Shown here in pieces: positions 21,191 to 33,945 of a DNA stretch of 64,000 bases. Location: assembly GCA_905116865.2 (NCBI GenBank), contig CAJHNH020001987.1, forward strand, positions 19,114-83,113, read 5' to 3'. Position numbers and translations under genes: made by a program. The notes beneath the pieces are model-generated. The model saw only the letters and a list, made by a program, of their open reading frames with translations. It made no database searches and was not told the DNA's origin. Every line of letters starts with the position of its first letter. Position 1 is the first letter of the stretch. The stretch comes from Candidula unifasciata (taxonomy: Eukaryota; Mollusca; Gastropoda; Stylommatophora; Geomitridae).

Positions 21191-21890
21191 AAATTAAATC
21201 AAATCGTTCATGTTTACAAGAACACTTGCACCAAAGCAGCAATGAATCTTTGCTTCAAAGGGTAGCAGGGGAAAGATTTATAGACCTACATAATTTCAAC
21301 AAGAGAATGACTGCATGTACAAACATCTGCCTCCTTTCATTAATCATACCAGTTAGTCGAAATGAGTACACATGTAAGAAGGAATCTTGACTTAAGGAAA
21401 GACAAATAACAAATACAAGAGTTAATTTCAAACAATCTTTATCAACAAACAAAACCACAAGAATATGTATCTGTATAACAAGAATAACATAATCACTCAG
21501 AAGAGAAATCCGCATGATAATGTGTGTGTTTTTTTTTTTTAGAATGCGTACTTTATTGAATGCATATAATTAGTTTTATTTGGAATGTTTCATTTATTCA
21601 ATCCACATTATAAGTTTTGCTGGAATGTGTCATTTATTTATCATATGGATTACTCTTCTGTGTTGTTACAGTTTTAAAGCTAAGTGTTCTTATTGTGTTG
21701 TTTATGTGTAGGGAATGGGCACAGCAGAAAGTCTCTGATCATCAGAAGGTCTGACTTCACAGAATGTTTCAGCCCCTTTACCTTCCTAACTCATTAGGGT
21801 CAGACCATGACTGACTGTAATAGTTGGCCTTGCGGCTAATTTGGTCACATCACTTCCTTAGGCTGACGCAAAATCGCTGTCAAGTGTGTG

Positions 21891-21894
<4 letters not shown>
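21191..21894. other. AT-rich stretch without genes
   Basis: No feature was recognised; it leads into the TA array. Confidence 0.5.

Positions 21895-21968
<74 letters not shown>
21895..21968. repeat. (TA)n microsatellite
   Basis: About 36 TA units with one interruption (TAGTA) near 21921. Confidence 0.95.
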
Positions 21969-21972
<4 letters not shown>

Positions 21973-22179
21973 GTGATGTGGTCCATTGAGTACAATAAAT
22001 AAGTAATTTACCTTCACTTTTGATTCACTTATAAGTGGTGTTTTCTTGAAATAGATATAATAAGTTTTCTTAGAATAGATTTAATAAGTTCTTCAAGTTA
22101 TTCTCCTTGGATTTGCGTTCAATATGTTGTGCTTTCTTGGAGCAGCAAGACAAGCAAGGGTAAGAAGAACAGTGTGAAT

Positions 22180-22500
22180 AACTAGGTGGACAAGAAGAGT
22201 ATTGCGAATATCCTGGGTGGACAAGAAAAGTATTGCGAATATCCTGGGTGGACAAGAAGAGTATTGCGAATATCCTGGGTGGACAAGAAAAGTATTGCGA
22301 ATATCCTGGGTGGACTAGAAAAGTATTGCGAATATCCTGGGTGGACAAGAAAAGTATCGCGAATATCCTGGGTGGACAAGAAAAGTATTGCGAATATCCT
22401 GGGTGGACAAGAAAAGTATTGCGAATATCCTGAATAGACAAGAAGAATATTGCGAATATCCTGGGCTGACAAGAAAAAATATAGTGAATATACTCAGCAA
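22180..22500 (+). repeat. 31-bp minisatellite, about 10 copies
   Basis: The unit begins GGGTGGACAAGAAAAGTATT and ends GCGAATATCCT. Copies decay at the right end (variants with AATATAGTGAATA). The apparent open frames across it follow the unit and are not genes. Confidence 0.95.
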
Positions 22501-22574
22501 ACGAGAAGAATATTGTGTATGTAGTGGGTGGACAAGAAGGTTAAATCATCCAAGAAAGAAAGCTGTATTTTATT

Positions 22575-22870
22575 ATTCATTCATTCATTCAGTAGCATGT
22601 CCCTCGCGGAACCTCGCTGCCATAACAACCCTCCGGAAAACCTTCCTATCATGAGCAAGATGTCCTGCGTCTGATACACCCATCTGGAGATCATCTGCCA
22701 CATCCTGCACCCATCTTCTCCTTGGCCTTCCTCTTCCTCTCTTCCCAGGCATGTACCACTCCATTATTGTTCTCTCTAGACTTCCATGACGTTTCAAGTG
22801 ACCAAAATATTTCAATTTTCTTTGTTTTATTGTCTTTACTAGCCAACCCTCTTCAATATTCAGCTCTTGA
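22575..22870 (-). mobile_element. LINE 3' fragment, family L-D
   Basis: On the minus strand MKYFGHLKRHGSLERTIME leads to KRGRGRPRRRWVQDVADDL and then DRKVFRRVVMAARFREGHATE, followed by a (TGAA)n tail at about 22572-22590. This is the typical closing segment of ORF2. It is truncated on its 5' side. Confidence 0.9.
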
Positions 22871-22944
22871 AGTATGGATGCATTTGTTCTTTTCTTTACC
22901 CAAGATATTCTTAGAACCTGTCTGTATTTTATTATAGGTGACTA

Positions 22945-23480
22945 TAAATAGGTTCTTGTGGCTGTAGGGGTGTTTGTGTATGTATGGGGTTGTATGAGTA
23001 TGTGAGGGTGTCTGTGGCTTTATGGATGTTTGTGTATGTATGGGGTTGTATGAGTATGTGAGGGTGTCTGTGGCTATATAGATGTTTGTGTATGTATGGG
23101 GTTGTATGAGTATGTGAGGGTGTCTGTGGCTATATAGATGTTTGTGTATGTATGGGGTTGTATGAGTATGAGCGTGTCTGTGGCTATATAGATGTTTGTG
23201 TATGTATGGGGTTGTATGAGTATGAGCGTGTCTGTGGCTATATAGATGTTTGTGTATGTATGGGGTTGTATGAGTATGAGCGTGTCTGTGGCTATATAGA
23301 TGTTTGTGTATGTATGGGGTTGTATGAGTATGAGCGTGTCTGTGGCTATATAGATGTTTGTGTATGTATGGGGTTGTATGAGTATGTGAGGGTGTCTGTG
23401 GCTATATAGATGTTTGTGTATGTATGGGGTTGTATGATTATGAGCGTGTCTGTGGCTTTATGGATGTTTGTGTGTATGGT
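22945..23480 (+). repeat. 57/54-bp minisatellite, about 9 copies
   Basis: The unit begins TGTGTATGTATGGGGTTGTA and includes TGTCTGTGGCTATATAGATG. Two length forms (GAGTATGTGAGGG versus GAGTATGAGCG) are arranged in blocks. Confidence 0.95.
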
Positions 23481-24295
23481 CAAATGCGTGTGTATGCATT
23501 GGTTATTCTGTGTGATTAGGTTCTTATGTACGTATACGATTTTTATGGGTATTTAAGGGTGTTTGAGGATGTGTGAGTGTTTGTGTGTGTATAGATGACT
23601 GTGACAAGCTGCCTGTGTAAACAACAGTGTTTGTGTATGCATGCATATGTAAGAGTGCGTGTATCTAGAGGTGTTTGGGGTTTGTATGAATATCAGTGTA
23701 TATGTATTCAGGTTTTGGTATGATTGGGTGTGTATGTATGAATGCGTTTGTCTGCATGAGTGTATGTGTGTGGATATGAGAGTGTGGGTGTCTGTGTAAA
23801 TGTATATCTGCGTATGTATGCATGCATGAAATTGCATGTGTATGTGGATGCACATATGTGTGTGGATGTATGCGTACACGTGTGTATACAAAGTGATTGT
23901 GCATGTGTGTGTATGAGTGTATATATGTATACATGAGTTTGAGTGTATGTATTTGTACGTATGAGTGTGGGTGCTTGTATGTGTCTGTAGGAGCGTGCAT
24001 ACATATATGTATTTGTATGAGAGTATGTAAAAAAGTGTTTGTATATATGTATATGTATGAGTGTGTTTGTGTCTGTAAATGCATGGGCATATAAGAGTGT
24101 GTATGAATGTGTATATTTGGAGGTGTATGACTGTGTGTACATGATGTGTGTATGCATTATTTCATTAGGCATTTCTTTTTATTTAAACATAACTTGCATT
24201 ACTCATTGGATGAGTGCTTGGAAGGACCGAATGTAAGATGGGTATAGCCATTTTGGACCCCCTTTTTTTTTTGAAAAAAAAACATGTTTCGTTCT
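23481..24295 (+). mobile_element. element L-G: GT-rich array plus 3' tail
   Basis: Degenerate TGTATG array to about 24140, the border phrase TACATGATGTGTGTATGCAT, then the tail with GGAAGGACCGAATGTAAGAT. The same border and tail occur at 57085-57285 and, reversed, at 60395-60600. Confidence 0.75.
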
Positions 24296-25519
24296 CCTTT
24301 CTGGATATGACTGTATAGCGTGTAATTGTTTTCGTTAAATGATTTGCTGTATGCAAATTTAGTTTGTTCCTTTTATACTTTCATTTCTTATTTATATTGT
24401 AACCCCAGCCTTTCACCAACATTTGACTCCTTTTACATAACAAACATTGAATTCACTTGTCATGGTAATGCTTGCTAGTTGGCCTTAGACCGAAACCGCC
24501 ACCTGCACTCCGAATGATCCACTTCCACACACTCTATGCCTCATGTTCAGACTACTACACCTTTGACCCATGAGCAAGCTTCCTCTCCATTCATCTGAGT
24601 CTGTCTTTCATCACAGGAAACTTCCTAATCCTATGTTATGTTGATTTATTCTTTAATATCAACCCATCAGCAGTCATCTCTGTAACTGGTACAGGGTTTG
24701 TTAAAATATATAACGTACACATTTATAGTAAGTAATACACTTGTATTTATGTTTCATTTTGTATACACACAAATCACAGGGATTCTTAGACTCTTTACAA
24801 ATAGTGCATATATATTAATATATACACACACATATATATACACACATACTACATATACTATCATTGACATTCAGACAGAACAACAGTAAGACATGCGGAT
24901 ACACATAACACATTCATTGCTCATATGTGTCTTACTAAACTAGCCAGTTGTATTATACATGGTGTTTGTAAAGTTTCACTATACTTTGTGTGTAAACAAA
25001 AAATATTTGAAAAACGATGAACATCCTCATTAAAAAATTTGCTCCACAGTCAATCGCAAAGCAAAATTCAGTCGTCTCCTGAATTATTTCTTTGCACACA
25101 AAACAAAATTGTGTTACCAACGGAAGACATTTTTGTGGGGTGGGGGGGGGGTGGGGGTGTGAGAGATGGGAGGAGGAGGGAGGGAGGGGGCTGAAAAAGT
25201 GTTTCAAAATGAGGGGGAGGGGGGGGGCGTGTTACAGATGGTTGTTCAAATATTTGTAGCAAGATTTCCTGATAAACAACTCACTCATTGCATTACGATT
25301 AGAAATTTGTTGAATAAGTTGCTGACTATGAGAAATGTGGGCCTGCTGTGTCTGAAGACAAGTGAACGTATATTTAAGCATGCAGTGGACATTTCCAACA
25401 CCTGTTATATAATGAATTCATTATTCCATTGGCAGTTTTTAGCTTCCCCAAATCAGCGTTAGACCATAGCAGTAATTAGTGTAACTAATTTAACGACTTT
25501 TTAGCACAGCCTGGAGCAC
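24296..25519. other. low-information stretch with a G-rich patch
   Basis: AT-rich DNA with short TA/CA repeats at 24808-24850. A G-rich segment at 25136-25228 includes ten G. No exon or mobile element was recognised. Confidence 0.5.
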
Positions 25520-25900
25520 AACTAAAAGCGTTGAAGCCTTATTAAAAATTTTTGAAAACAGAGTCTTACGACGAATCTTTGGACCTATCAAAGATGCAAT
25601 TAGCGGGGAATGAAGAGAGAGAAGCAACAACGAAATGCACACTGATCACTGGCATCATGAGAGCTAATAGACCCAAATGGCTGGAGCGTATTGAGATAAT
25701 ATCAGATAGCATAGAGGTAACAACTATGTAGACAAGCAAGCTGACTGGTCGTTCCATGAGGCAGACCAAGAGAACTGATGAAATGTCCAGACAGATCTAT
25801 ACACATTTGATATCACCAACTGGACCGACCAGAGAGATTAATGGAGGCATGCGATGTCTGTAGCAGTGAATCTAAAGGGCTTGGAATGCTGAAGAAGAAG
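25520..25900 (+). mobile_element. LINE 3' fragment, family L-E
   Basis: Broken frames give LLKIFENRVLRRIFGPIK, the RT thumb-to-C-terminus phrase, then GIMRANRPKWLERIE. The ending near 25815-25900 (CCGACCAGAGAGATTAATGG, GGAATGCTGAAGAAGAAGG) is the same as the 74-bp units at 16557-16785. Confidence 0.8.
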
Positions 25901-26218
25901 GAAAAGCACATTTTTTTATGACCTCATGTACTTCATTTTTCAAGTTTGTTATGCACACAAAGTCTAGTGAGACTTTTCAAACACCCTGTATAAATTCGCT
26001 AAAATAACGTAAACACTGCGCACATAAACTACTTTGCTTGACCATCTATGTTACATGCACAAAAAAATACGCACATGTTCGTTCTTGTATGCGCATATAC
26101 AAGCCTACACAGACATACATATTCAAAGACAAACGTTACTGTGAGTGACCAAATTTGCCGGACTGGATTCTATCTATGATATCGAAAGGATTGCCTAGCA
26201 AAGGACAGAATGAACGCT

Positions 26219-26221
26219 ATA

Positions 26222-26319
<98 letters not shown>
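26219..26319. repeat. (TA)n microsatellite
   Basis: About 50 TA units, interrupted once near 26229. Confidence 0.96.
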
Positions 26320-26320
<1 letters not shown>

Positions 26321-26321
26321 T

Positions 26322-26545
26322 TTGCAGGACGTTGCAGAACCAACCCAATGATTTTTTTTAACTATTGTGGTTTTTCTAGGCAAATTTTAAATTTAGTAGT
26401 TTGCCATTGCATTTTAGACGGTCAGCTCTCAGCACCACTGTCGAAACTAAAGCAAGACTAATCGTCTGCAGCTGGATCGAACCTGGTACCCCGGCATTAC
26501 GAAGCGCGTTCCTAACGCCTAAGCCACAGACGTTGACACACACAC
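26322..26545 (-). mobile_element. tRNA-derived SINE, family S-A
   Basis: Minus-strand head: GTCTGTGGCTTAGGCGTTAG (A box), then GGTTCGATCCAGC (B box). The body has GCAATGGCAAACTACTAAAT and the end is GGTTCTGCAACGTCCTGCAA. This is the cleanest of three copies. The missing aminoacyl acceptor pairing and the 220-bp body rule out a working tRNA gene. Confidence 0.85.
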
Positions 26546-26569
26546 ACATTTATATATATATATTTTTTT

Positions 26570-26650
26570 TTAGCATTCCGAGCCCTTGTGGTTCATAGCT
26601 GCAGATATCTCCTACCTTCATTTGTTTTTATGGCTGGCAATAGAGCTCGT
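26570..26650 (-). mobile_element. LINE 3' end, family L-E
   Basis: The reverse complement gives the closing phrase GGGCTCGGAATGCT preceded by CTGCAGCTATGAACCACAAG, as in the 74-bp units. Confidence 0.6.
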
Positions 26651-26742
26651 GACTCCACATGTTTGTGGGTCGGCTTGTAAATTATCTGTTCACCGTTTTA
26701 TTTGTATGCCTCTTGTTCTACTCTTTTGTACGCAAATCCCTC

Positions 26743-26774
26743 CCCCCCCCCACACACACACACACACACACACA
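26743..26774. repeat. C run followed by (CA)n
   Basis: Nine or ten C, then about 11 CA units. Confidence 0.9.
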
Positions 26775-27039
26775 GAGGGTGCTTAGCAGAATATCGCTGG
26801 CCTGTCAGAACTCTCGCAGTGCCTTGTCACTACCCTCGTGTATATACTATGCTGGGCAAGGTGTTTCCTACAAGGTATGTCCACCTACGTGACGTTGTAA
26901 CCCTTGTTTCTTGTTTCTTCTTCAAGCTACAGTACAGTTCTTACAAAGAACTGCAACGGCAACTTGTAGCAAACGTACTTCAGTTTTCGATATCACGTTG
27001 TTTCTGTAAAAGGCGCATTAGGCCAAATGTATTTTTTAT

Positions 27040-27230
27040 AGACAATTGGCCACTAGACAGGTGGGGTGGTCAGTATCACGCCGGCCGCCTTTACTTCTCA
27101 TGACATTACCCGGTACCCATTTTATACTCCCGACCTTGCAGCCAAGGTGATTTTCAAGCGGAAAAGATTATCGTAATTCGTATTCAAACCCTGGACTCCA
27201 GAGTCATTTTAGCAATAGTCAAATCACCTG
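27040..27230 (-). mobile_element. SINE, family S-B (body only)
   Basis: The body matches the copy at 37798-38065 in reverse: TATAGACAATTGGCCACT, CGGCCGCCTTTACTTCTC, CCCGGTACCCATT. The tRNA-like head is absent or unreadable. Confidence 0.7.
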
Positions 27231-27944
27231 ATTTTACAGTCAATTAACATGTGACCCCCTGCTTCTATAATAATTAAGTAACTTGGGATACTTCTTTTAT
27301 TGTAGCAACAAACGCCATCCTCTTTTGCGAAAGCCAAGTAACCCGAGAACCCTTGTGCAAATTCTAAATGATCTGCTGCCACTGTTATAGTTGTTTTCAG
27401 AATTAGTGCCCTCACACTTTAACAAATATCTCGAAAACTCCTTAGAGATCAACGTAAATTTTTGTATGGAGTCTTAGTTTTTCCACGTCCTTATGATTTT
27501 TTCATTTCAAATTGCACAGGTGCTTTTGTTTTCTTAACGCAGTGAATTTGTGAAAATTATTTTTGAATAATACAATGTCTTTTATCCTGAAAAACTCGTG
27601 AAGATTTTTTTTTAATCAGTTCACATGTACAGCGATACTGGTAATTATATTGATAGCCTATCCTGCATACAATAAAAAATCTACAACTCACGGAAGCCTG
27701 ATACTGAAGATGACCACCCAAGAGCGAAACCTCCTATGAATTTGATGTTCGGAAAAGTTCCCGTTACTCACAGGTTGCATGCAAAATTTAACAACTTACA
27801 TCGACCGGTTCCTGGGTTACAGATTTTTGTAGTTAAACACGATTTCTGAAACGGACTTCTGAATAGCTAAATATGTTAAGATCTCTTTGTATGTAGCCAA
27901 GTAATTTCCAGCACTATCAATGTTATAAAAAGTACTGTGAAGGT
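27231..27944. other. unannotated stretch
   Basis: AT-rich; no coding or repeat feature was recognised. Confidence 0.5.
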
Positions 27945-28120
27945 CCCTTTTCCACGCCTTTAGGCCTATAGGGCATTTAGGGTATAGGGTACTCACTCAA
28001 GGCTGGGTCGACCTGGGAGTCAAGGTCATTTTTTAAAACGTCCGGCTCTGCCAGGGAGCGAACCCACGACCTTCCGATCCGCACGCGAGCGTCTAGCCGC
28101 TATACCACGGCGACTCCCTA
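27945..28120 (-). mobile_element. tRNA-derived SINE, family S-B (head and part of body)
   Basis: Minus strand: GAGTCGCCGTGGTATAGCGG, then CTAGACGC (A-box region), and GTGGGTTCGCTCCC (B box). Very clear tRNA-like order. The rest of the body is truncated near 27945. Confidence 0.85.
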
Positions 28121-28379
28121 TCAATGCCATGCGCAGCACTTACTCGGTATTCCTGTCTAGGCTAATGGACATGCGGTGCAGACTGGAGCTGCAAAAAATA
28201 AACATTTCACTATGGCGACAAGACCGAAGAAAAAACACCTTTCTTACTCTTTCAAGGTGATTAAATTATCTTTATTTCTATTATTATTATTTTTAGTGAA
28301 GCGTAAATCACTGATATTAGACTGTAGAAATCCTAGCCTGCTATATAAATATAAAGAATTTTAATGTAAAAGATGCGAG

Positions 28380-28860
28380 AATAGATCAAGAAGCTACCAG
28401 TGCCGGACTTGGAAATTATCAAAAGCTTACCTACATAAAATTACCACCTGCGAAATAAACACATGGGAAAGGTCGCCAACTTAACGATCTGAGACAAAGT
28501 TGGAAATGATATTATCAGACAGACTGTAGGAACTACAGCATGCAACAAATTCACTGAGAATCGGTCATCTAGTAAAAATGCAACCGGAACAACACATGAA
28601 CAGATCGGCAGTCAAAGCAAGAGGTCGCCCAACAAGAATATGGACTGGGGACATCAGAAAGTTTCTATGTCGACACGGAGAGACTGGGGACATTAGAAAG
28701 TTTCCACGTCGACACGGAGAGACTGTGGACATTAGAAAGTTTCTACGTCAACACGGAGAGACAATGGCCATTTCTGCCCAACAAGCAATGATCTCAAGCT
28801 GTCCCTCTCCACGGCGCTCAACGGCAGAAGTTGAAAGTGATGATGATGATGATGATTAAA
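28380..28860 (+). mobile_element. LINE 3' fragment, family L-B, with internal tandem copies
   Basis: Broken L-B text ends in the frame 28578-28859: KARGRPTRIWTGDIRKFL, then three copies of a 'GDIRKFLRRHGET' segment, then MAISAQQAMISSCPSPRR. The 3' end is (GAT)n at about 28838-28856. In L-B at 7530 the segment exists once. The final tandem GAT is a typical RTE-like tail. Confidence 0.85.
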
Positions 28861-28888
28861 AAAAATATATTCGACAACCCCCATGTGC

Positions 28889-29328
<440 letters not shown>

Positions 29329-29530
29329 TGTAGTTAGAAATGAAGACATTCCAGTGCTTGTGCTGCAAATTTTGATGCTATTGATATTGTTTATTACTTG
29401 ATGTATGAATGAAAGTATGTAAGAATGGAATTAGACCTCGAAGGGCAGAATGTTAGATGGGGCTGCGTGCCCAATTTTTAACCCTTTACAAATAAAGTTT
29501 ATTTGTTTGTGCGTTCGTTCTGTCTGTATT
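29329..29530 (+). mobile_element. 3' end of element family L-G
   Basis: Shares with 50640-50830 (reversed) both the phrase TTGATGCTATTGATATTGTT and the tail GTGCCCAATTTTTAACCC with AATAAA, then (TTTG) and (GTTC) repeats. Confidence 0.8.
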
Positions 29531-29960
29531 TTTGTCTCTCTGTCCGTCCGTCCGTCGTCCATTTGTCTGTCTGTCTGTCCATCGATTGACCGATTCATCC
29601 ATCCACCCACGTATCCAACTGTCCATCTATACTCTTGTCCCACGATCCGTCTGTCTAGTATTTCACCCATTTATCCTTGCTGGAATCAAGTCTGACTATA
29701 CTCATTATATAAGGGATATGATAAAATAAGGAGGAGGAGGAAGTGAAAAGAAGGAGGGGGAAGAGGAGAATGAGAAAAGAAGGAGGAGGCGAAATGAAGA
29801 AGCAGGTGGAGAAGGAGGTGGAGAAAAGAAGGAAGTTAAGGAGAAAAGACAGGAGGAGGAGAACCGAAGGTGGGGAAGGAGAAAAGAAGAAGGAGAAAAG
29901 AAGAAGGAGAAGAAGGAGGAGGAGGAAGAGGAGGAAGAAGCGAAGAAAATATGGAAGGTG
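29531..29960. repeat. (CTGT/CCGT)n followed by purine-rich GGA/GAA tract
   Basis: 29521-29650 is degenerate CTGTC/CCATC repeat. 29729-29950 is almost pure purine on the + strand (GGAGGA, AAGAAG). 29961-30600 after it has no recognisable feature. Confidence 0.85.
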
Positions 29961-30609
29961 GCACAACTTTTGAACAAAAAGTGACTGATAACTGAGTTAC
30001 TGTTCCTGACTTCTGAGATTAATGTTGTGCTAAAACTTTCCCAGACTTTTCCCCAGAGATTGTAAGAAAATAAAGGAATTGGGTAGCGACAGTTTTGGGT
30101 GTTAATCGAAGCCGAGTGTGTAGAATTTGAGGCCCCGCTGACAGTTGGGACAATTAATGATCACAGAGATTCGTTCACTGCTGGACCTTTTCTCCACAGC
30201 ACAGCACGGAACTCACGCAACTTCCAGGGTCTTGTCTGTCTGCCTGATTTCATGTCTGCTTGTTTGTCTGTCTACACCAGTGATGGATTTAGGCATAAGC
30301 TAACTAAACTAGAGCTTATGGCCTCACAAACTGTAGAGGCCTCAACATATTCTTTTTTCCACAAATGCAATTTTAATTAGAACCTTTAAGAGGATTATAT
30401 AATACAATTTATGCAACTGTGTAGGCATATTGCTTTTTTTTTTCTGTTACTAAATATTAAACTACATTATATCATCTATTCTTTAGTGCAGTGTATATTT
30501 TAATATTTTCTCAGAAAAGCTTGTGTAATTTAAAACCAGTAGGGGCCTCAGGGCTTTATATTTCTTAGAGTCTCATCAAGTCTAGTTCTGGCCCTGATCT
30601 ACATGGTTT

Positions 30610-30948
30610 GTTCTAGTCTACCTAGCTGTCTACCTGGCTGTCTACCTGGCTGTCTACCTGGCTGTCTACTTGGCTGTTTACCTGGCTGTCTACCTGGCTG
30701 TCTACTTGGCTGTCTACCTGGCTGTCTACCTGGCTACCTGGCTGTCTATCTAGCTGTCTACCTGGCTGTCTACCTGGCTGTCTACCTAGCTGTCTACCAG
30801 GCTGTCTACCTGGCTGTCTACCTTGCTGTCTACCTGGCTGTCTACCTGGCTGTCTACCAGGCTGTCTACCTGGCTGTCTACCTGGCTGTCTACCTGGCTG
30901 TCTACCTGGCTGTCTACCTGGCTGTCTACCAGTCTGTATTGCTTTCTG
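30610..30948 (+). repeat. 12-bp minisatellite (CTGTCTACCTGG)n
   Basis: About 28 units, some with T or A substitutions in blocks. 30949-31480 contains a SINE-like remnant near 31080-31210 and nothing coding. Confidence 0.95.
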
Positions 30949-31489
30949 ATTTCTGATGCCATTCCACACAAGGCATCAACCAACGGAGGAGGAGAATTCA
31001 TAGTAATAAGCCTGGGTCGACCCTCAGAAAACCCGGTTTTTGTGGGGAAGGGGCGGGGTCTGCTACTTATTATTATTGTTTTCTTAGAGTTCGGCGGCTG
31101 TAAACCTCGGGGGAAAATCCTGGTTGTTCGTCTGCTTCTGAACTTTGGTCTTTATCCAGAACTTGAGTGTTGTGTGCAAATTCGTTTTACAGACCTAGCT
31201 TATTTGTTTGTCAACTTTTGGTTACTCGTCTCTCAGGCAGATGCACCCCAACTTCGAAAGTAAGTTGGTGATTTTCTGTAGCGCTTGAAATGATCAAAAT
31301 ATTTCAGCTTCTGGGACAAGCTGCTGTTTATTAGCCAGTGTTCCTTGATGTTCAGATTATCACAAACACAAACGACAAATGATCGTTGTGGTTTGAGTCT
31401 TCAGCAGCACATGACATGAACACGCAATACCACAAATGCCTACATGAAATTGTAGGATGACAGTGAAGAGACGTAAATAGGTTTTACCA

Positions 31490-31720
31490 GTATGGCTCCA
31501 GGTCGGTCTGTGGTTAAGTAACTCTGCATCCCACATTTATGACTGAGCCTGGCGTAGACAGGTTTTCACTAGAATGGCCCTAGGTCGGTCTGTGGTTGAG
31601 CAACTCTACATCCCCCACGTAGCCTGATGTAGACAGGTTTTTACCAGTATGGCCCCAGGCCAGTCTGTGGTTGAGCACCTCTACATCCCCCACTTATAAC
31701 TGAGCCTGACGTAGATCCAG
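31490..31720 (+). repeat. about 80-bp tandem repeat, 3 copies
   Basis: The phrases AGGTTTT-ACCAGTATGGC and GGTCTGTGGTTGAGCA recur three times with 10-15% divergence between copies. Confidence 0.85.
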
Positions 31721-32249
31721 CCGCGTATGAGCACCATTGTATCACTAAAGGCGTTTCTAGACGCTTATCTGTCCGCCTGATGGTCTTGATTTCCAATCCT
31801 CAGCGAGAATGAATTATATGATTCGCCATGGCGTCTGGTCTGTGTTGCAACTTTGCATAAACCTGATACTGGCAAAATGTCATAGGAAGTAAAGCCCAGG
31901 CCGGTCGTAAACATCCCCCCTCCTCCCCCCGTTTGAGTGCTAGACGGATGTGTTTAAAAAATACATGGCTGACTGACAAACCACCAGACTGCTATTTAAT
32001 CTTCGAGCCTATGTATGTAAGGCCGCATGGCCAGGACTGTAGCAACGGACTGTCATGTCAGGATTTCTTCCTCTTCTGCGTTTATCTGAAGATGTATATA
32101 CGTTGTACCAACAGCATGGCTGCGATATTTGCGCCTTTCGGAAGAAACCTCCGACTTCTTCATGCATTTTTTGCCCGGGGTAGCATTCCCTTGGTTATGA
32201 TTGTAATTTTGCCTCCAACAGAAGAAAAAAAAATCCACAGCCGTATAGA
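31721..32249. other. no supported feature
   Basis: A 180-codon open frame starts at 31933 but shows no family features and runs into a SINE remnant, so I do not call it a gene. Confidence 0.5.
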
Positions 32250-32335
32250 TGATTCGAACTTGAATCTGCCTCATGACAGCTCAGCGTTGTTAACCGTTCG
32301 GCAAGAAAATATGGCGCTTGTACCATATACTCTAA
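32250..32335 (-). mobile_element. tRNA-like SINE head (S-D group)
   Basis: Minus strand: GCCGAACGGTTAACAACGCT is A-box-like, and AAGTTCGAATCAT is B-box-like, spaced as in a leucine- or serine-type tRNA. No matching acceptor stem was seen. Confidence 0.5.
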
Positions 32336-32652
32336 ACGTCTCATGGTATGAAAAAGTTGTCTATTATTTAATTTATATTACTTTTCCCATTACTTACTCA
32401 TTGTTGGATAATGAAACGCCCACTTGCAAGATTTTACTTCTTTCTAGTGGGTTGCCTGGCGGGGCTGCAGGATGAATGCGGAATCAATGCACAACTTTTT
32501 TTTTCTTCGCTTCTGGAGTTGATGAACTGATCGCGCTTAACAGATCAATCAATAATTGTATATATTCTTCTGTTGCTAAGCCACTGGTGTAACAGTTCAT
32601 TTATCCAGAGCTTATTGGGAACGCTGAAATATGGAACGAAAGAGGGAGAGAA

Positions 32653-32653
32653 G

Positions 32654-32698
<45 letters not shown>

Positions 32699-32710
32699 AG
32701 AGAGAGAAGA
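32653..32710. repeat. (GA)n microsatellite
   Basis: About 20 GA units with short interruptions. Confidence 0.93.
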
Positions 32711-32816
32711 AAGGCAAATAAACGTGTACATTAAGGGGGAAGGGTGAGGAGGAAGGGAGTTTAGCCCAGTAACTTGAGGATTTTAATGTTAACACGGTGG
32801 CCATTTCCTTTCTCGG

Positions 32817-33112
32817 CCCCCCCCCCCCCCCCCTTTTCCCCTCAACGTCCTTTTTTTTAAACACAGCTGTTAAGTCTCAATTAATCCACTGAGATATGGC
32901 GAAGAAGTTGAACGACAAAAGAAGGGGCCTGACAACGTACACAAACATTTACACATACACACATACACACACCCACACACATACACACACATAAGACATA
33001 TTGGAATTTTCAGCTTCAACCTTTCTCGACACTGAACACAACAGCAACATAAGCAGTCTGTCTCGGCTACAAGTACCCGCACGGAAAAGCGAGGGGGGGG
33101 GGGGGGGGGGGG
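32817..33112. repeat. 18-C run and 20-G run flanking a (CA)n patch
   Basis: C at 32817-32834 and G at 33093-33112, about 260 bp apart, with ACACATAC repeats at 32940-32993 between. Confidence 0.95.
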
Positions 33113-33187
33113 TCACGTGAATAACTATAAAATACTGGAAGAAGAAAAGTTAATGTGGAACGAATAAAATAAATACAGAGCAAATAT

Positions 33188-33550
33188 TGGTTAGGTTCAC
33201 GGTAATCTCGCCCAATAGAGTAGGTCACATTTTTTCATTCAAAAGTTTGTTGGGCTGGTCGAACTACCCTGAAGGTTGCGGGTGGGTCCTGTTCTGTTGT
33301 TTGCTTTCTGTGATGTCTTGCATTGACGTTTTCAGTCAGACAAAGAGAATGCCTGTGACATAGGTTGCAGCACTTTTTCTGGGGGTTGTTATGACCAATT
33401 TCTCCATGTTTTTAGTGTTAAAAGCGCCGGCGTGCTAAAATTTACAACACGCGATATTACCAGCATTGCGGAATACCCCCTAACCTTGTGCCAAGGTGAC
33501 AGGTTCATAAACTACTAATCAGAAGTAAGCTAGTGTGTATATGGGCGGGG
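33188..33550 (+). repeat. unclassified dispersed repeat, copy 1
   Basis: About 360 bp align by eye with 44960-45325. Shared phrases include GAGAATGCC(T/C)GTGACA, CATTGCGGAA(T/C)ACCC and AAGGTGACAGGTTCA/ACGGTGACAGGTTCA. No coding text, tRNA-like head or terminal inverted repeats were recognised. 33551-33945 after it shows no feature. Confidence 0.75.
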
Positions 33551-33945
33551 CATGGGAAGATCAACGTTACCCAAAAATTGTAATGATGATGATAGTAACA
33601 ATAATAAAATAGGAGTGAATGGACTAATAATCAGACTAGAAAAGGTAACAAGGAAGTTAGCGGGAAGTCAAGAAGAGTACCATAATGTTGACAACACTAC
33701 ACTACACTAGGGAGTGTTATTTGTCTATACTCATTCAGGGAAAAGGAAAATGGTGTTGTTGGAGGGAGGGAAGGGGTGATGGGCCTTGAGTAAACAGAAA
33801 GTTAAAAATAAAAAAAAAATAAAAAAGAATGTTAACAATAATATAAATGATACATACACGATTGTGTGCTTGTTGGGGAGCTGGTCTTTCCACGTCTGGT
33901 GTCTCCAGATCTGTTGAGATATGAATTTATGTTATAGTAAAAATC

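Noticed and set aside
26322..26545. Functional tRNA genes at this and other tRNA-like heads
   Set aside because: A- and B-box-like segments are followed by shared bodies of over 100 bp, and no cloverleaf with a paired acceptor stem could be drawn. They are SINEs.
27700..27780. Candidate PGAM last exon (a YEFD-like phrase near 27737)
   Set aside because: The frame lacks the following conserved residues and stops soon after; the phase and the preceding acceptor do not fit.
31933..32475. 180-codon open frame
   Set aside because: Overlaps a tRNA-like SINE remnant on the opposite strand and has no recognisable domain or splice signals.
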